From Competibacteraceae bacterium UBA2792 (GTDB lineage: Bacteria > Pseudomonadota > Gammaproteobacteria > Competibacterales > Competibacteraceae): DNA of 13,332 bases. Made by a program: the position numbers and the translations under genes. The stretch is from assembly GCA_002352125.1 (NCBI GenBank), contig DEHU01000235.1:10122-23453 (forward strand), read 5' to 3'. Positions 7,379-13,332 of the stretch are shown here, piece by piece. Position 1 is the stretch's first letter. Every line of letters begins with the position of its first letter. The notes under the pieces were generated by a model. That model made no database searches and was not told the DNA's origin. It saw only the letters and a list, made by a program, of their open reading frames with translations.

Positions 7379-8059
7379 ATGTCTCCCACTCACCACCATC
7401 CATGCAGTTGTCACAATCATTCGCACTATCCGTCGCTTGCCGACATCGATATCGGCCGTCGTCGTTTCGTTCGGCTTGCCGCTCTGGGTAGCGGAATAAC
7501 CTTACTGGGATTGGCGACTCCTTGGCGCTTGGCCCAAGCCGAAGCTGGGCACGGTACCGCCGCCAAATCTCAGGCTAAACAAGGTGCCGTCGCTACGCCC
7601 CAAACCGGGCACGACGCCGATTCTCAATCGGGCGCCGCGTCAGCGCATACCACCGAAGCCTTGTTGCTAAGCTGTATGGATTACCGCTTGATCGACGACA
7701 TCGTGCGCTACATGGATGGCCGTGGTTTAACCAACCAGTATGACCATGTCATCCTGGCCGGTGCTTCGTTGGGCGTTTTGAACGACCAATTCAAGAACTG
7801 GGGCAAGACGTTCTGGGACCACCTCAAAGTCTCCATCGACCTGCATCACATCAAAAGAGTTATCTTGATGGACCATCGGGATTGCGGTGCTTACAAAGTA
7901 ATCCTGAAAGCGGATTTTTCTAAAGACCCACAAATGGAAACGCGGGTCCACGGTAAATTTTTGCGGGAACTGATGGTAGCCATCCACAAAACCTATCCGG
8001 AGCTGGAAGTCGAACGATTGCTGATGGATCTCGACAGCGCCGTGCAGAAAGTCGCTTGA
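7379..8059 (+). CDS. Tat-exported beta-carbonic-anhydrase-like protein with Cys/His-rich N-terminus
   Basis: A 226-residue protein. Residues 5-16 are a cluster of His and Cys (HHHPCSCHNHSH). A twin-arginine signal follows: RRRFVR at 27-32, a hydrophobic stretch to about 50, and a likely cleavage after AQA at 54. A low-complexity Ala/Gln/Ser linker runs to about 92. The catalytic part shows the beta-carbonic anhydrase zinc signature: CMDYR (Cys99, Asp101, Arg103) and MDHRDCGAY (His166, Cys169), giving the Cys-His-Cys zinc site and the Asp-Arg dyad. The mature protein, about 172 residues, is short for the family, and the usual RNAGN-like strand is replaced by LAGASLGVLN. CO2 hydration in the periplasm is therefore likely but unproven. 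ATG 7379 has AAGAGG six nt upstream. It is divergent from mfd and converges on the Cys-rich gene. Confidence 0.82.
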   Translation: MSPTHHHPCSCHNHSHYPSLADIDIGRRRFVRLAALGSGITLLGLATPWRLAQAEAGHGTAAKSQAKQGAVATPQTGHDADSQSGAASAHTTEALLLSCMDYRLIDDIVRYMDGRGLTNQYDHVILAGASLGVLNDQFKNWGKTFWDHLKVSIDLHHIKRVILMDHRDCGAYKVILKADFSKDPQMETRVHGKFLRELMVAIHKTYPELEVERLLMDLDSAVQKVA

Positions 8060-8070
8060 GCTTTTTCCCG

Positions 8071-8119
8071 ACCGATCCCCGAACCGTGGGCGCCAACGCG
8101 CCGACTGGTTTTGATCGGT
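8071..8119. terminator. Possible convergent terminator structure
   Basis: In the 86-nt gap between the converging genes, GGCGC (8089-8093) pairs with GCGCC (8098-8102) around a 4-nt loop, and ACCGATC (8071-8077) pairs with GATCGGT (8113-8119) outside it. GGTTTT follows the inner stem on the rightward strand. The stems are short and the U-run is poor, so the call is tentative. Confidence 0.25.
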
Positions 8120-8145
8120 GCCGGCGCAGATCGTGAACCCAGCGA

Positions 8146-9120
8146 TCACTCGCCGGTGGGTGTAGACGCTTGCGGTGGCGGGACTCCTTGGACAACCAAC
8201 ATTTGGTCGCCGTGAGCCAGCGCCGCTGCATGAACAACGCCGTAGTGGGCGGATACGAAAAAAGCGCGAACCGGACCTTCGGTGGGGAGATTTTGCCGAA
8301 ACTCGCCCAATGCCTTGCAGTAATGCCGGTTGCAAAGGTCCGCGCGCATGTCTCGCGACAGAGCGCAACCGTCGCTTTGGTGGAAAATGCACGAACCCTC
8401 GTAGGTTCGGCGACCCACGCGATCCATATAAGCCGCCAGCACGTCGCGGGGGCGCTGGTCCGGGTGTTCGGCCATGTAGCGTCGAACGGTTGCCACGTCC
8501 AAATAAGCGTGGTCTCCGCCTCCTTCGCAGCAAAGCCCCTTACAGCAAGCACAGGCCATTCCCATGACGGTTTTGGCCTCGGGCGTCGAACCGAGGCCCG
8601 AGGATGCGGCGCATTCTCGATCTGCGGCCGGCACCGTATCCGGTAAGATAGCGGCTTGACCGATCAACGTGTTCAAATGGTCGCGAAAGTTGCGACGACG
8701 GCGTTCCGGTAAATTGACGAGCTTTGCTGTGAAAGCCGGAATCACCACCAACGGGAAGGATTCCGGTTTCTCGACGCCGAAAGCAGTTATCACCCGGTCG
8801 CGAAGCTGCTTGGCTTGCTCGATTTCTTGCTGGATCAGCGCCTCCCACCGCGCTTGGTTCCGCTCTTGCACCCGTTGCGCGATATCCTCGACGGCGGCCC
8901 GCCGGCAGGCAGGCGCGGCGCAAACTTGAGCCGCCGACTCGCTCGTGGCAAGGGGGCGGCCGCACACCGTGCAAACTCTGTTCTGTCTTCGCAATAAGGC
9001 ATAGCGCCAGTCGCATTCTCCGCGACCACAAAGTCGATCCATTCGCGCCCGATCAAAGGAAAGCGGCGCATTGCAGATCAGGCAGGTTTGCGGTGTCGCC
9101 GGGATGGAACTTATGCTCAT
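8146..9120 (-). CDS. Cysteine-rich protein: two zinc-ribbon-like units plus YkgJ-like cysteine cluster
   Basis: A 324-residue protein with 18 cysteines and no membrane segment or signal peptide; I do not recognise a named gene. Two similar N-terminal units follow each other: C13-x2-C16-x14-C31-x4-C36 and C50-x2-C53-x13-C67-x4-C72, each with a CxxC then a short basic or Leu-containing loop, as in zinc ribbons. A helical, charged stretch (about 75-160) follows. The C-terminal part has C190-x-C192-C193-x3-C197-C198, then single cysteines at 244, 252, 263 and 268 (GSCIF, DGCALSRDMRADLC, HYC). This spacing resembles the YkgJ / CxxCxxCC cluster family, thought to bind metal. The frame opens upstream to a TTG at 9165, but ATG 9120 has GGGAG five nt before it and is the better start. 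Function is unknown; metal binding is the safest inference. Confidence 0.78.
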   Translation of the reverse strand: MSISSIPATPQTCLICNAPLSFDRARMDRLCGRGECDWRYALLRRQNRVCTVCGRPLATSESAAQVCAAPACRRAAVEDIAQRVQERNQARWEALIQQEIEQAKQLRDRVITAFGVEKPESFPLVVIPAFTAKLVNLPERRRRNFRDHLNTLIGQAAILPDTVPAADRECAASSGLGSTPEAKTVMGMACACCKGLCCEGGGDHAYLDVATVRRYMAEHPDQRPRDVLAAYMDRVGRRTYEGSCIFHQSDGCALSRDMRADLCNRHYCKALGEFRQNLPTEGPVRAFFVSAHYGVVHAAALAHGDQMLVVQGVPPPQASTPTGE

Positions 9121-9149
9121 GGCCGCTCCCAAAATGAACGTCAAGGATC

Positions 9150-9165
9150 TTGGCGGGGTTGCCAA
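9150..9165. promoter_or_regulatory. Inverted repeat in the divergent intergenic region
   Basis: TTGGC (9150-9154) and GCCAA (9161-9165) flank GGGGTT in the 92-nt gap between the divergent Cys-rich and MFS genes. The repeat itself supplies a TTGGCA (leftward) and a TTGCCA (rightward), each 5 of 6 to a -35 box, but neither has a good -10 at 16-18 nt. It could be an operator shared by both genes. I see nothing else in this gap. Confidence 0.25.
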
Positions 9166-9212
9166 ACAAAGAACTTAGAGGATTCACGGCTGCTCGGGTT
9201 GCGCGAAAAAAC

Positions 9213-10643
9213 ATGAACGACATCGGCAACAATCCACCAGCCCTCTCGCCCACCGCGCCTTTCGCCATCCCGAACATCCGCCGTTTTCTGGCCTTCCGGC
9301 TGCTGTTCAGCGTGCGCTTCTACTACCCCGTGTTCGCGGTGCTGTTTCTGGATTTCGGCCTCAGCGTCGGCCAGTTTGCCGTGTTGAACGCGGTCTGGGC
9401 CGCAACCATCGTACTCTGCGAAGTACCATCCGGTGCCTTGGCCGACGCGCTTGGCCGACGCGCGTTGTTGGTGGCGGCCGCAGCGATCATGGTGATCGAA
9501 ATCGCGCTGCTCTGTTTCGTGCCGCTGGGCAACCCGCAACTGGTGTTTGCAGTCTTCTTCGTCAACCGTCTGCTCAGTGGCTTGGCCGAAGCGCTGGCCA
9601 GCGGCGCCGACGAAGCGTTGGCCTACGACAGCCTGAAAGCGTGTGGCCGGGCGGCCGACTGGCCACGGGTGCTCACCGCGCTGATGCGCTGGAATTCGCT
9701 GGCCTTCGTCGCGGCGCTGGCACTCGGCGCGCTGGTTTACGATGCCGCGACCTTGCGAGCGGCATTGAATTGGCTGGGCTGGGATGTATCTCTCGACTCG
9801 CAAACCACGATGCGCTTTCCGCTGTATTTGACGCTCGTTACCGCGCTCGGCGCATGGTGGACGGCATCGGGAATGACGGAACCGGGCGGCCGGCCGGCGC
9901 GCGTCGGCGGGACGCTAGCATCGATCTTGGCGGCATCGCGCTTGACCCTGGACGCAGGCCGCTGGATTTTGGCCACTCCGCTCGCCTTAGCGGTTATCCT
10001 CGGCGGGATGCTGTTCGATCACCTGTGCCGGCTGTTCGTGACCCTAAACAGCACCTATCTCCGCCTGATCGGTCTGCCGGACGCCAGTTTCGGCCTGATC
10101 GGCGCTGGCATTTCCTTGCTGGGACTCGCCGTTGCCCGACTGGCTCCGGTATTGGACCGACGGCCGCCGCGCTTCAACTTTGCGCTTCTGACCCTGCTTT
10201 GTTTGCTTGGGCTGGCTGGAGCGACGCTGGTATTGCCGTTTGGTTTGGGTTTGCTGCCGGTTGTTTTGCTGCACGCGGCGATGCTGTTGACCGGCTACCT
10301 GGTCAGCTACTACCTCAACGCCATCACCGATTCCACCCAACGGGCGACGGTGCTGAGCTTCAAAGGGCTGGCATTCAATCTGGGCTACGGCGCGCTCGGC
10401 TTGTTGTACGCAGGATTGCTAGCGCTGTTGCGCGATGGGGCCATGTCGCCCGCAAGCGAAATCGCGGTATTCCGGGACTCGCTGCCGTGGCTGTTGGGAT
10501 ATGGAATCATCGCCTGTCTGCTATTCGTCGCGCTCGTGGCAGCGAAGATACCGGCCTTGGCGCGATTGGACGCGACACCGGATCGGCTAACGGCGTCGAA
10601 TTCGCTAAGCCTAACGACAACCGAATCGGAAACGCCTCCATGA
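9213..10643 (+). CDS. Major facilitator superfamily transporter
   Basis: A 476-residue inner-membrane protein with about 12 hydrophobic segments spread over its length. The MFS motif between the first membrane segments is clear: GALADALGRR at 74-83, preceded by CEVPS, the E-x-P-S/T-G form seen in one bacterial MFS group. SGADEALAYDSL further on is also typical of that group. No substrate can be read from it. I chose ATG 9213; the frame is open to a TTG at 9150, but the extra 21 residues are basic and would put translation into the shared promoter region. Neither start has a good ribosome site. Its stop overlaps the next start as ATGA, so the transporter and the decarboxylase-family enzyme are translated as a pair and probably serve the same compound. 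Confidence 0.88.
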   Translation: MNDIGNNPPALSPTAPFAIPNIRRFLAFRLLFSVRFYYPVFAVLFLDFGLSVGQFAVLNAVWAATIVLCEVPSGALADALGRRALLVAAAAIMVIEIALLCFVPLGNPQLVFAVFFVNRLLSGLAEALASGADEALAYDSLKACGRAADWPRVLTALMRWNSLAFVAALALGALVYDAATLRAALNWLGWDVSLDSQTTMRFPLYLTLVTALGAWWTASGMTEPGGRPARVGGTLASILAASRLTLDAGRWILATPLALAVILGGMLFDHLCRLFVTLNSTYLRLIGLPDASFGLIGAGISLLGLAVARLAPVLDRRPPRFNFALLTLLCLLGLAGATLVLPFGLGLLPVVLLHAAMLLTGYLVSYYLNAITDSTQRATVLSFKGLAFNLGYGALGLLYAGLLALLRDGAMSPASEIAVFRDSLPWLLGYGIIACLLFVALVAAKIPALARLDATPDRLTASNSLSLTTTESETPP

Positions 10644-12025
10644 ATACCCAACTCGCTCAAGATGCTTGCCGGTTGCCCGAATTGCTCGAAAAAGTGCTGG
10701 ATGCCTCGCTCGACTATCTCGGCTCCATCGATGATCGTCCGCCCGCGACCGGTTTTGTCCGCAATGATCCGCTGAGCTTGCCGGACGACGGATTGGGCAC
10801 GGAACGAACTCTCGACTTGTTCGCTCAACGCTACGGCCGGACGATGCCAGCCAGCAACGGCCCGCGATTCTGGGGATTCGTCACCGGCGGGACGACGCCT
10901 GCCGCGTTGGTGGGCGACTGGCTGACCAGCGTTTTCGATCTCAACCTGACCAGCGTGGCGAATTCGCCGGCACCCAACATCGAGTTCGAAGCAATCCAGT
11001 TGTTGCGCGAGTTGTTTGGGTTGCCGGCGGCGTTCACTGGCAGCTTCGTCACGGGTGCGACCATGGCGAATTTCGCGGGGCTAGCGATAGGACGGGAATG
11101 GATCGCGCGCCAGTTCGGCAAAAGCATCGCGCTGGATGGCTTGCACGCGGTTCCGCCGATTTCGGTGCTGAGCGGCGAAGCGCACAGCAGCATCTTCAAG
11201 GTTCTGGCTTTGCTGGGACTCGGGCGCAACAGCCTGCGCACCGTTGCCACGTTGCCCGGTGACCGGGAAGCCGTCGATGTCGAAGCCTTGCGCCGGGCGT
11301 TGGCACAACTCGACGACCGGCCCTGCATCGTCGTCGCCAACACCGGCACCGTCAACACCGGGGATTTCGACGATCTGCGAGCGATTGCCGACCTGAAATC
11401 CCGCTATCGGTTTTGGTTGCACGTCGATGCGGCGTTTGGCGGTTTTGCCGCTTGCTCACCCGGCTACCGGCACTTACTGGACGGCGTCGACGCCGCCGAC
11501 AGTCTCACCATCGACGCCCACAAGTGGCTCAACGTGCCTTACGATTCGGCGATGATTTTCACGCGCCATCGCGATTTGCAAGTTGCGGTCTTTCAAAACA
11601 GCGCCGCTTATCTGGGCGCCATCGCCGAACCGCCCGACTTCCTTCATCTGTCGCCCGAAAATTCGCGACGGCTGCGGGCGTTGCCGGCGTGGTTCGGCCT
11701 GATGGCCTACGGCCGGGCAGGCTACCGGGAAATCGTCGAGCGCAACTGCGCGCTGGCCCGGCTGTTGGGCGAGCGCATTCGAGCGTCCGCAACATTCCGC
11801 CTATTGGCGCCGGTGCGGCTGAACGTGGTCTGCTTCGCCTTAGCCGGCGAGACGGATTCCGACCGGGTACGGGAGTTTCTAGCGCGGGTACGCGACGATG
11901 GGCAGGCGTTTCTGACGCCGACGACATTTCAGGGAGAGGCCGGGATTCGGGCGGCGTTCAGCAATTGGCGAACCCAGGAAAAGGATATCGAAATTGGTTG
12001 GCGAACGATGAACCATAACCGATAA
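10640..12025 (+). CDS. PLP-dependent group II decarboxylase family enzyme
   Basis: A 461-residue cytoplasmic enzyme of the aromatic-L-amino-acid / glutamate decarboxylase fold. The signatures are in order: GPRFWGFVTGG near 74-84, LNLTSVANSPAPNIEFE, GSFVTGATMANFAGL, SGEAHSS with His182 (stacks on the cofactor), HVDAAFGG with Asp263 (pyridine nitrogen), and DAHKWLNVPYD with Lys295, the Schiff-base lysine. The C-terminus has the FSNWRTQEKDIE ending seen in this group. It would release CO2 from an amino acid to give an amine, but related proteins include aldolases and transaminase-like members, so the reaction is not certain and the substrate is unknown. ATG 10640 overlaps the MFS stop by ATGA. 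The same frame stays open upstream to 9641 only because of high GC content, inside the MFS gene. Confidence 0.9.
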   Translation: MNTQLAQDACRLPELLEKVLDASLDYLGSIDDRPPATGFVRNDPLSLPDDGLGTERTLDLFAQRYGRTMPASNGPRFWGFVTGGTTPAALVGDWLTSVFDLNLTSVANSPAPNIEFEAIQLLRELFGLPAAFTGSFVTGATMANFAGLAIGREWIARQFGKSIALDGLHAVPPISVLSGEAHSSIFKVLALLGLGRNSLRTVATLPGDREAVDVEALRRALAQLDDRPCIVVANTGTVNTGDFDDLRAIADLKSRYRFWLHVDAAFGGFAACSPGYRHLLDGVDAADSLTIDAHKWLNVPYDSAMIFTRHRDLQVAVFQNSAAYLGAIAEPPDFLHLSPENSRRLRALPAWFGLMAYGRAGYREIVERNCALARLLGERIRASATFRLLAPVRLNVVCFALAGETDSDRVREFLARVRDDGQAFLTPTTFQGEAGIRAAFSNWRTQEKDIEIGWRTMNHNR

Positions 12026-12113
12026 GTTCGTTCGATAAAAACGCCGCCGACCTGCCGGTAGCAACGATTGCTCGTATCGGTCCCAATATCTTCATCCAAC
12101 TGATCAACGTCAA

Positions 12114-13100
12114 ATGACTGCCAACCCATGCTCTAAATTTCTCGCCAGCCCACGCCTTTTGCTGCCCGTAGCGGTTACGCTGCTCTCGCTCGTGCTCGGC
12201 GTTTCGTTGCCATCAGAACCAAAGATCCTAGGCGTGCTGAACAACTTTGCTCACGCGCCAGTTTTCGGTGTATTGGCGCTCATCGCGCTGCGTTTGATTC
12301 GCATACAGCGGTCATTCGCTAGCGCACGGGCTAGCGACTACGGGATAGCGTTCGTCGTCGCAACCGGTGTTGGGGCTCTGGTCGAAATCGTTCAAGCCTT
12401 CATAGATCGCGATGCCTCGTTCGAGGATCTGGGTACGGACGCGCTTGGCGCCGGTTGCACTCTCGGAATCGCCGCCGCGCTGGACCATCAATTGTGGCCG
12501 GCCAGAATCTGGTCCGGCGGCCGGGTTGCTGTCGTAGTGTTGGGGCTGTGTTGTGGTTTATGGGCGCTGTTTCCGGTCGGTCAGGCCGTCGTTGCTTACG
12601 CTGATCGAATAATGGCATTTCCGGTGTTAGCACGATTTTCCTCGTCGCGCGATCTGTACTTTATCCACAGCAGCACAGCGCGCTTGTCGCGACAACCGCT
12701 TCCCGCACGGTGGGCGCGGCCGGGCGACGATTCGAGCTTGCGCATTGACTTCGCCGCCCCCCTGTGGCCGGGCATGAGCCACGACGAACCACAACCCGAC
12801 TGGCGCGGTTTCTCGGCGCTGGTTCTGGACGTGACCAATCCGGACGAAACACCCTTGCGGCTGACGGTACGCGTTCACGATGCGGCGCACGATCAGCGCC
12901 ACGAGGACCGCTTCAACCGCGCTTTCGAGGTGCCGCCATCGACTCGCCTAGCCCTGCGGATTCCGATGCAGGACATCCTCGCCGGACCGGCCAACAGGCC
13001 GCTGGATTTGGCGCACGTCGCTGGAATTGTCGTGTTCGCAAATTCAGAATCGGCGTCTATCGGCCGGTATTTCTACCTGACCAGAATCTGGCTCGAATAG
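12114..13100 (+). CDS. VanZ-like membrane protein with C-terminal beta-rich domain
   Basis: A 328-residue protein. Residues 1-155 hold about five membrane segments (roughly 15-32, 47-62, 76-94, 110-124 and 137-153) with VanZ-family features: NNFAHAPVFGVLAL (His47), EIVQAFI (Glu91, Gln94) and DLGTDALGA. From about 170 the protein is soluble and beta-rich, with DWRGFSALVLDVTNP, LRLTVRVHD, EDRFNRAFEVPP, and IGRYFYLTRIWL at the end. This looks like a carbohydrate-binding-type jelly roll, probably on the outer face. VanZ relatives confer low-level glycopeptide tolerance in enterococci, but most bacterial members have no known job; a link to cell-envelope polysaccharide is only a guess. ATG 12114 has no clear ribosome site. 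It lies 88 nt after the decarboxylase, with no clear terminator between, so cotranscription is possible. Confidence 0.82.
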   Translation: MTANPCSKFLASPRLLLPVAVTLLSLVLGVSLPSEPKILGVLNNFAHAPVFGVLALIALRLIRIQRSFASARASDYGIAFVVATGVGALVEIVQAFIDRDASFEDLGTDALGAGCTLGIAAALDHQLWPARIWSGGRVAVVVLGLCCGLWALFPVGQAVVAYADRIMAFPVLARFSSSRDLYFIHSSTARLSRQPLPARWARPGDDSSLRIDFAAPLWPGMSHDEPQPDWRGFSALVLDVTNPDETPLRLTVRVHDAAHDQRHEDRFNRAFEVPPSTRLALRIPMQDILAGPANRPLDLAHVAGIVVFANSESASIGRYFYLTRIWLE

Positions 13101-13111
13101 TATTGCCAGAT

Positions 13112-13155
13112 AAAAAAATTTCGCTATTTGCCAAATTCCCTATCGGCAAATAGCG
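13112..13155 (-). terminator. Rho-independent terminator for leftward transcription
   Basis: Read leftward, CGCTATTTGCC (13155-13145) pairs perfectly with GGCAAATAGCG (13132-13122), an 11-bp stem around a 12-nt loop. AAA and then seven Ts (13118-13112) follow. On the rightward strand the same stem is not followed by Ts, so it does not look like a terminator for the VanZ-like gene. It implies a leftward transcript coming from the right edge. Confidence 0.6.
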
Positions 13156-13185
13156 GTAGTTGTAAATCACTCATTTATAGATTTG

Positions 13186-13259
13186 GGCTGGAAAGGTATC
13201 ACTCCAAATACCTTTCTACAAAAGCATCTCGGATATTTTTGTGTTTTTTGTTTCCAGCC
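13186..13259. repeat. Nested inverted repeats in AT-rich DNA
   Basis: GGCTGGAAA (13186-13194) pairs with TTTCCAGCC (13251-13259). Inside it, GAAAGGTAT (13191-13199) pairs with ATACCTTTC (13208-13216), and ACAAAA (13218-13223) pairs with TTTTGT (13237-13242). The outer GGCTGG/CCAGCC and the inner stems could form one branched structure, while the shared GAAA would make two forms compete. It may be a structured RNA element or the end of a small mobile element; I see no direct repeats that would show an insertion. Confidence 0.4.
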
Positions 13260-13318
13260 ATAAAGGCGGCGTCATAAGTGTTATAATTATGCGCATCGAA
13301 ACCTTCAAAACCATCCGA
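13199..13318 (-). other. Possible C-terminal remnant of a leftward gene
   Basis: Leftward, 39 codons are open from 13318 to the TGA at 13201-13199, ending GNKKHKNIRDAFVERYLE. There is no start codon near the top of the frame except ATG 13261, which gives only 20 residues, and TAA at 13321-13319 blocks the frame above. A neighbouring frame begins MGNRMVLK and would join it through a single missing base near 13303. It lies 44 nt before the leftward terminator, the right place for the end of a gene. I do not recognise the peptide, and chance is possible. Confidence 0.25.
13279..13287 (+). promoter_or_regulatory. Extended -10 promoter motif facing right
   Basis: TGTTATAAT is a perfect extended -10 (TGn plus TATAAT) in AT-rich DNA; I see no -35 at 16-18 nt. 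Transcription would start near 13294 and run out of the window. An ATG at 13289 lies too close to be its start with a normal leader. The strength is judged by motif only. Confidence 0.35.
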
Positions 13319-13332
13319 TTACCCATAATTTT

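Noticed and set aside
7208..7426. 72-codon leftward open frame in the AT-rich intergenic region.
   Set aside because: It overlaps the start of the carbonic-anhydrase-like gene, has no clear ribosome site and no recognisable motif.
9641..10639. A long open frame running from inside the MFS gene into the decarboxylase, suggesting a 794-residue fusion.
   Set aside because: The upstream 333 codons lie in another frame of the MFS gene, are rich in Arg, Ala and Gly with no family features, and the enzyme homology starts at ATG 10640.
13289..13332. Rightward ORF starting at ATG 13289 (MRIETFKTIRLP) as a new gene.
   Set aside because: Only 14 codons are visible, there is no ribosome site, and the ATG is directly next to the -10 motif, so it cannot be supported from this window.

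Overview
The window is a GC-rich stretch of bacterial chromosome, most likely from a gammaproteobacterium. The support is a ubiquinone-pathway coq7, an E. coli-type (class 1A) speD with its Lys-Ser self-cleavage site, an OsmC-like YhfA relative, and a full-length Mfd that can be followed along the E. coli protein from end to end. From memory, a coq7 / speD / OsmC-like neighbourhood also occurs in Pseudomonas. I cannot assign a genus. There are no rRNA or tRNA genes, CRISPR arrays or recognisable transposases.

Left part (1-7140). coq7 is read rightward and is cut at the very first base of the window; the final G of its probable ATG is base 1. It converges on a long leftward block, read in the order mfd (transcription-coupled repair), arfB (ribosome rescue), a KynB-like cyclase-family metal hydrolase, a YchJ-like SEC-C protein, an OsmC-like protein, and speD. 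Spacings are short: 10 nt between mfd and arfB, and a 4-nt ATGA overlap between the cyclase and the SEC-C gene. speD appears to have its own extended -10 promoter and a leader hairpin.

Middle (7093-9212). An AT-rich divergent intergenic region with three consecutive short inverted repeats separates mfd from a Tat-exported beta-carbonic-anhydrase-like protein. That protein has an odd Cys/His-rich N-terminus. It converges on a leftward gene for an 18-cysteine protein that carries two tandem zinc-ribbon-like units and a YkgJ-like cysteine cluster. I know of no named protein with this layout.

Right part (9213-13332). A rightward group holds an MFS transporter and, overlapping it by ATGA, a PLP-dependent group II decarboxylase family enzyme. 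After an 88-nt gap comes a VanZ-like membrane protein with a C-terminal beta-rich domain. The transporter-enzyme pair suggests a small amine or amino-acid production/export unit; its substrate cannot be read from the sequence. The last 230 bases are AT-rich and hold a leftward-facing terminator, nested inverted repeats, a possible C-terminal remnant of a leftward gene, and an extended -10 promoter motif pointing right. The neighbourhood therefore changes character at the right edge.

Most of the window is housekeeping. The parts least explained by known biology are the Tat carbonic-anhydrase-like protein, the 18-Cys protein, the decarboxylase/MFS pair and the structured right edge.
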